64,000 nt of DNA from Poecilobothrus nobilitatus (lineage: Eukaryota > Arthropoda > Insecta > Diptera > Dolichopodidae). The notes beneath the pieces were generated by a model that worked only from the letters and a program-made list of their open reading frames with translations, did not search any database and had not been told where the DNA came from. Location of the stretch: positions 106,344,185 to 106,408,184 of the forward strand of contig OX352773.1 of assembly GCA_947095535.1 (NCBI GenBank). The letters run 5' to 3'. Below are positions 63,408 through 64,000 of the stretch, piece after piece (the first letter of the stretch is position 1; each line of letters begins with the position of its first letter). The translations under genes and the position numbers were made by a program.

Positions 63408-64000
63408 AATGAATAAAATAAAATAATATATAATTTTGTAAAATCGCTTTTATTTTTACTTTTTTAAAATGTAATACAATTTTTGTTGGAATTGAACTAT
63501 TGGAAAAGTTTATTTTGTATCCATATTTATCACATAAAAGTAATGAAATGTTATTAAATGATTTCTCCACATTGCAATATTGAATATAACTGAATTCTTT
63601 TACAGTATCAGTGAAAGAATTTTGTATGTTAACAGATCTTAAACAGCTTATATCTTTATCACCTATTTTTTGCCGTTCAATTATGTCTGTGTATATAAAA
63701 AACATATCTGATTTACTAATGGAAATTAATTGTACACTATCTATAAAAGTTTTGAAAGCTTCTATTGCACGTTATTTATATTTTTTAAAATCTGTAACTT
63801 TAAAAGATACTTGATTGAAACATGTTGTCAAAAGTGCTTCGAGGGTATAAGCGTAATTTGCTCTTATTTTTATATCTATTTTAGGCTTTGTAACACATAT
63901 TGTGGTGTAACTTAAATTTGTAGGCATCTCCTCAGCTTTTGTTGGTTGTGTATAATGAACTTCATCGTTTATATAATTAAAAATTCCCCAAATCAACTGC
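63355..64000 (-). pseudogene. mCP: Minor capsid (penton-like) protein of the Polinton, partial
   Basis: From the window edge: MIWGIFNYINDEVHYTQPTK, TTICVTKPKIDIKIRANYAY, then TAA (63772). In the same frame: KSDMFFIYTDIIERQKIGDK, DISCLRSVNIQ, SYIQYCNVEKSFNNISLLLC and IPTKIVLHFKKVK. The F.YTDII..Q.IGD and LHFKK words are typical of the C-terminal jelly-roll of Polinton penton-like proteins. The N-terminus lies beyond position 64000. Codons after LHFKK look like readthrough overlapping the next gene. Confidence 0.85.

Larger units (their letters stand above)
54616..64000 (-). mobile_element. Polinton/Maverick element (partial; right end outside window)
   Basis: A contiguous set of genes diagnostic of Polintons: protein-primed polymerase B, retroviral-type integrase, adenain-like protease, double-jelly-roll major capsid protein and penton-like minor capsid protein, plus small conserved and unknown proteins. 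Most lie on the minus strand. Two short genes are on the plus strand. Frames are broken in polymerase, integrase, protease and both capsid genes, so the copy is defective. No packaging ATPase lies in the visible part. Confidence 0.92.

Overview
The window is A+T-rich eukaryotic DNA built almost entirely from transposable elements in various states of decay. It is very probably an insect, and most likely a dipteran. The grounds are a Ty3/gypsy element of the 17.6/297 type primed by tRNA-Ser, a 64-nt GT-AG intron, an arthropod-like TATA + TCAGTT promoter, and LINEs with (TAAAA)n tails. The species cannot be fixed from the sequence. I see no convincing host gene, rRNA gene, CRISPR array or bacterial-type operon.

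Layout. 1-2.1 kb: AT-rich DNA with a tandem pair of repeats carrying tRNA-like (SINE-type) segments. 2.1-3.75 kb: a decayed errantivirus-like relic with gag and env remnants but no pol. 4.0-7.7 kb: a second gypsy-like gag/protease relic split by a minus-strand LINE, here called family alpha. 8.7-20.1 kb: a dismantled minus-strand family-B DNA polymerase of the Polinton/Maverick type (here PolB-2), broken by alpha LINE pieces, another LINE, a G+C-richer LOA/I-like LINE and a CR1/jockey-like LINE. 20.1-29.3 kb: dispersed repeats, an inverted PolB-2 junction with a perfect 30-bp hairpin, minisatellites, several LINE fragments including an intact-looking ORF1 protein preceded by a 63-bp tandem array, and about 2.4 kb of featureless AT-rich DNA.

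29.3-35.1 kb holds alpha LINE copy A, carrying a 1.6-kb non-coding repeat (NR1) and a 323-bp MITE. 32.65-39.19 kb (block A) is repeated at 44.58-51.60 kb (block B), and a 5.4-kb gypsy element lacking its 3' LTR lies exactly between them. Each block holds an alpha LINE, a minus-strand CR1/jockey-like LINE, a Polinton-type packaging-ATPase fragment and two 53-codon ORFs of unknown function. The gypsy integrase reading frame runs without a stop into the LINE endonuclease of block B.

54.6-64.0 kb is the most gene-rich part: a Polinton/Maverick, cut by the right edge of the window. On the minus strand it has a minor capsid (penton-like) protein, a small basic conserved protein, a double-jelly-roll major capsid protein, an unknown protein, an adenain-like cysteine protease, another unknown protein, a retroviral-type integrase and a protein-primed DNA polymerase B with a spliceosomal intron. 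Two short plus-strand genes, one Q/H-rich and one acidic, lie among them. Together these would form a self-synthesising, capsid-making element. This copy is dead: it carries frameshifts, stops and substituted catalytic residues in the polymerase. The packaging ATPase expected of such an element is not in the visible part, but related fragments occur in blocks A and B.
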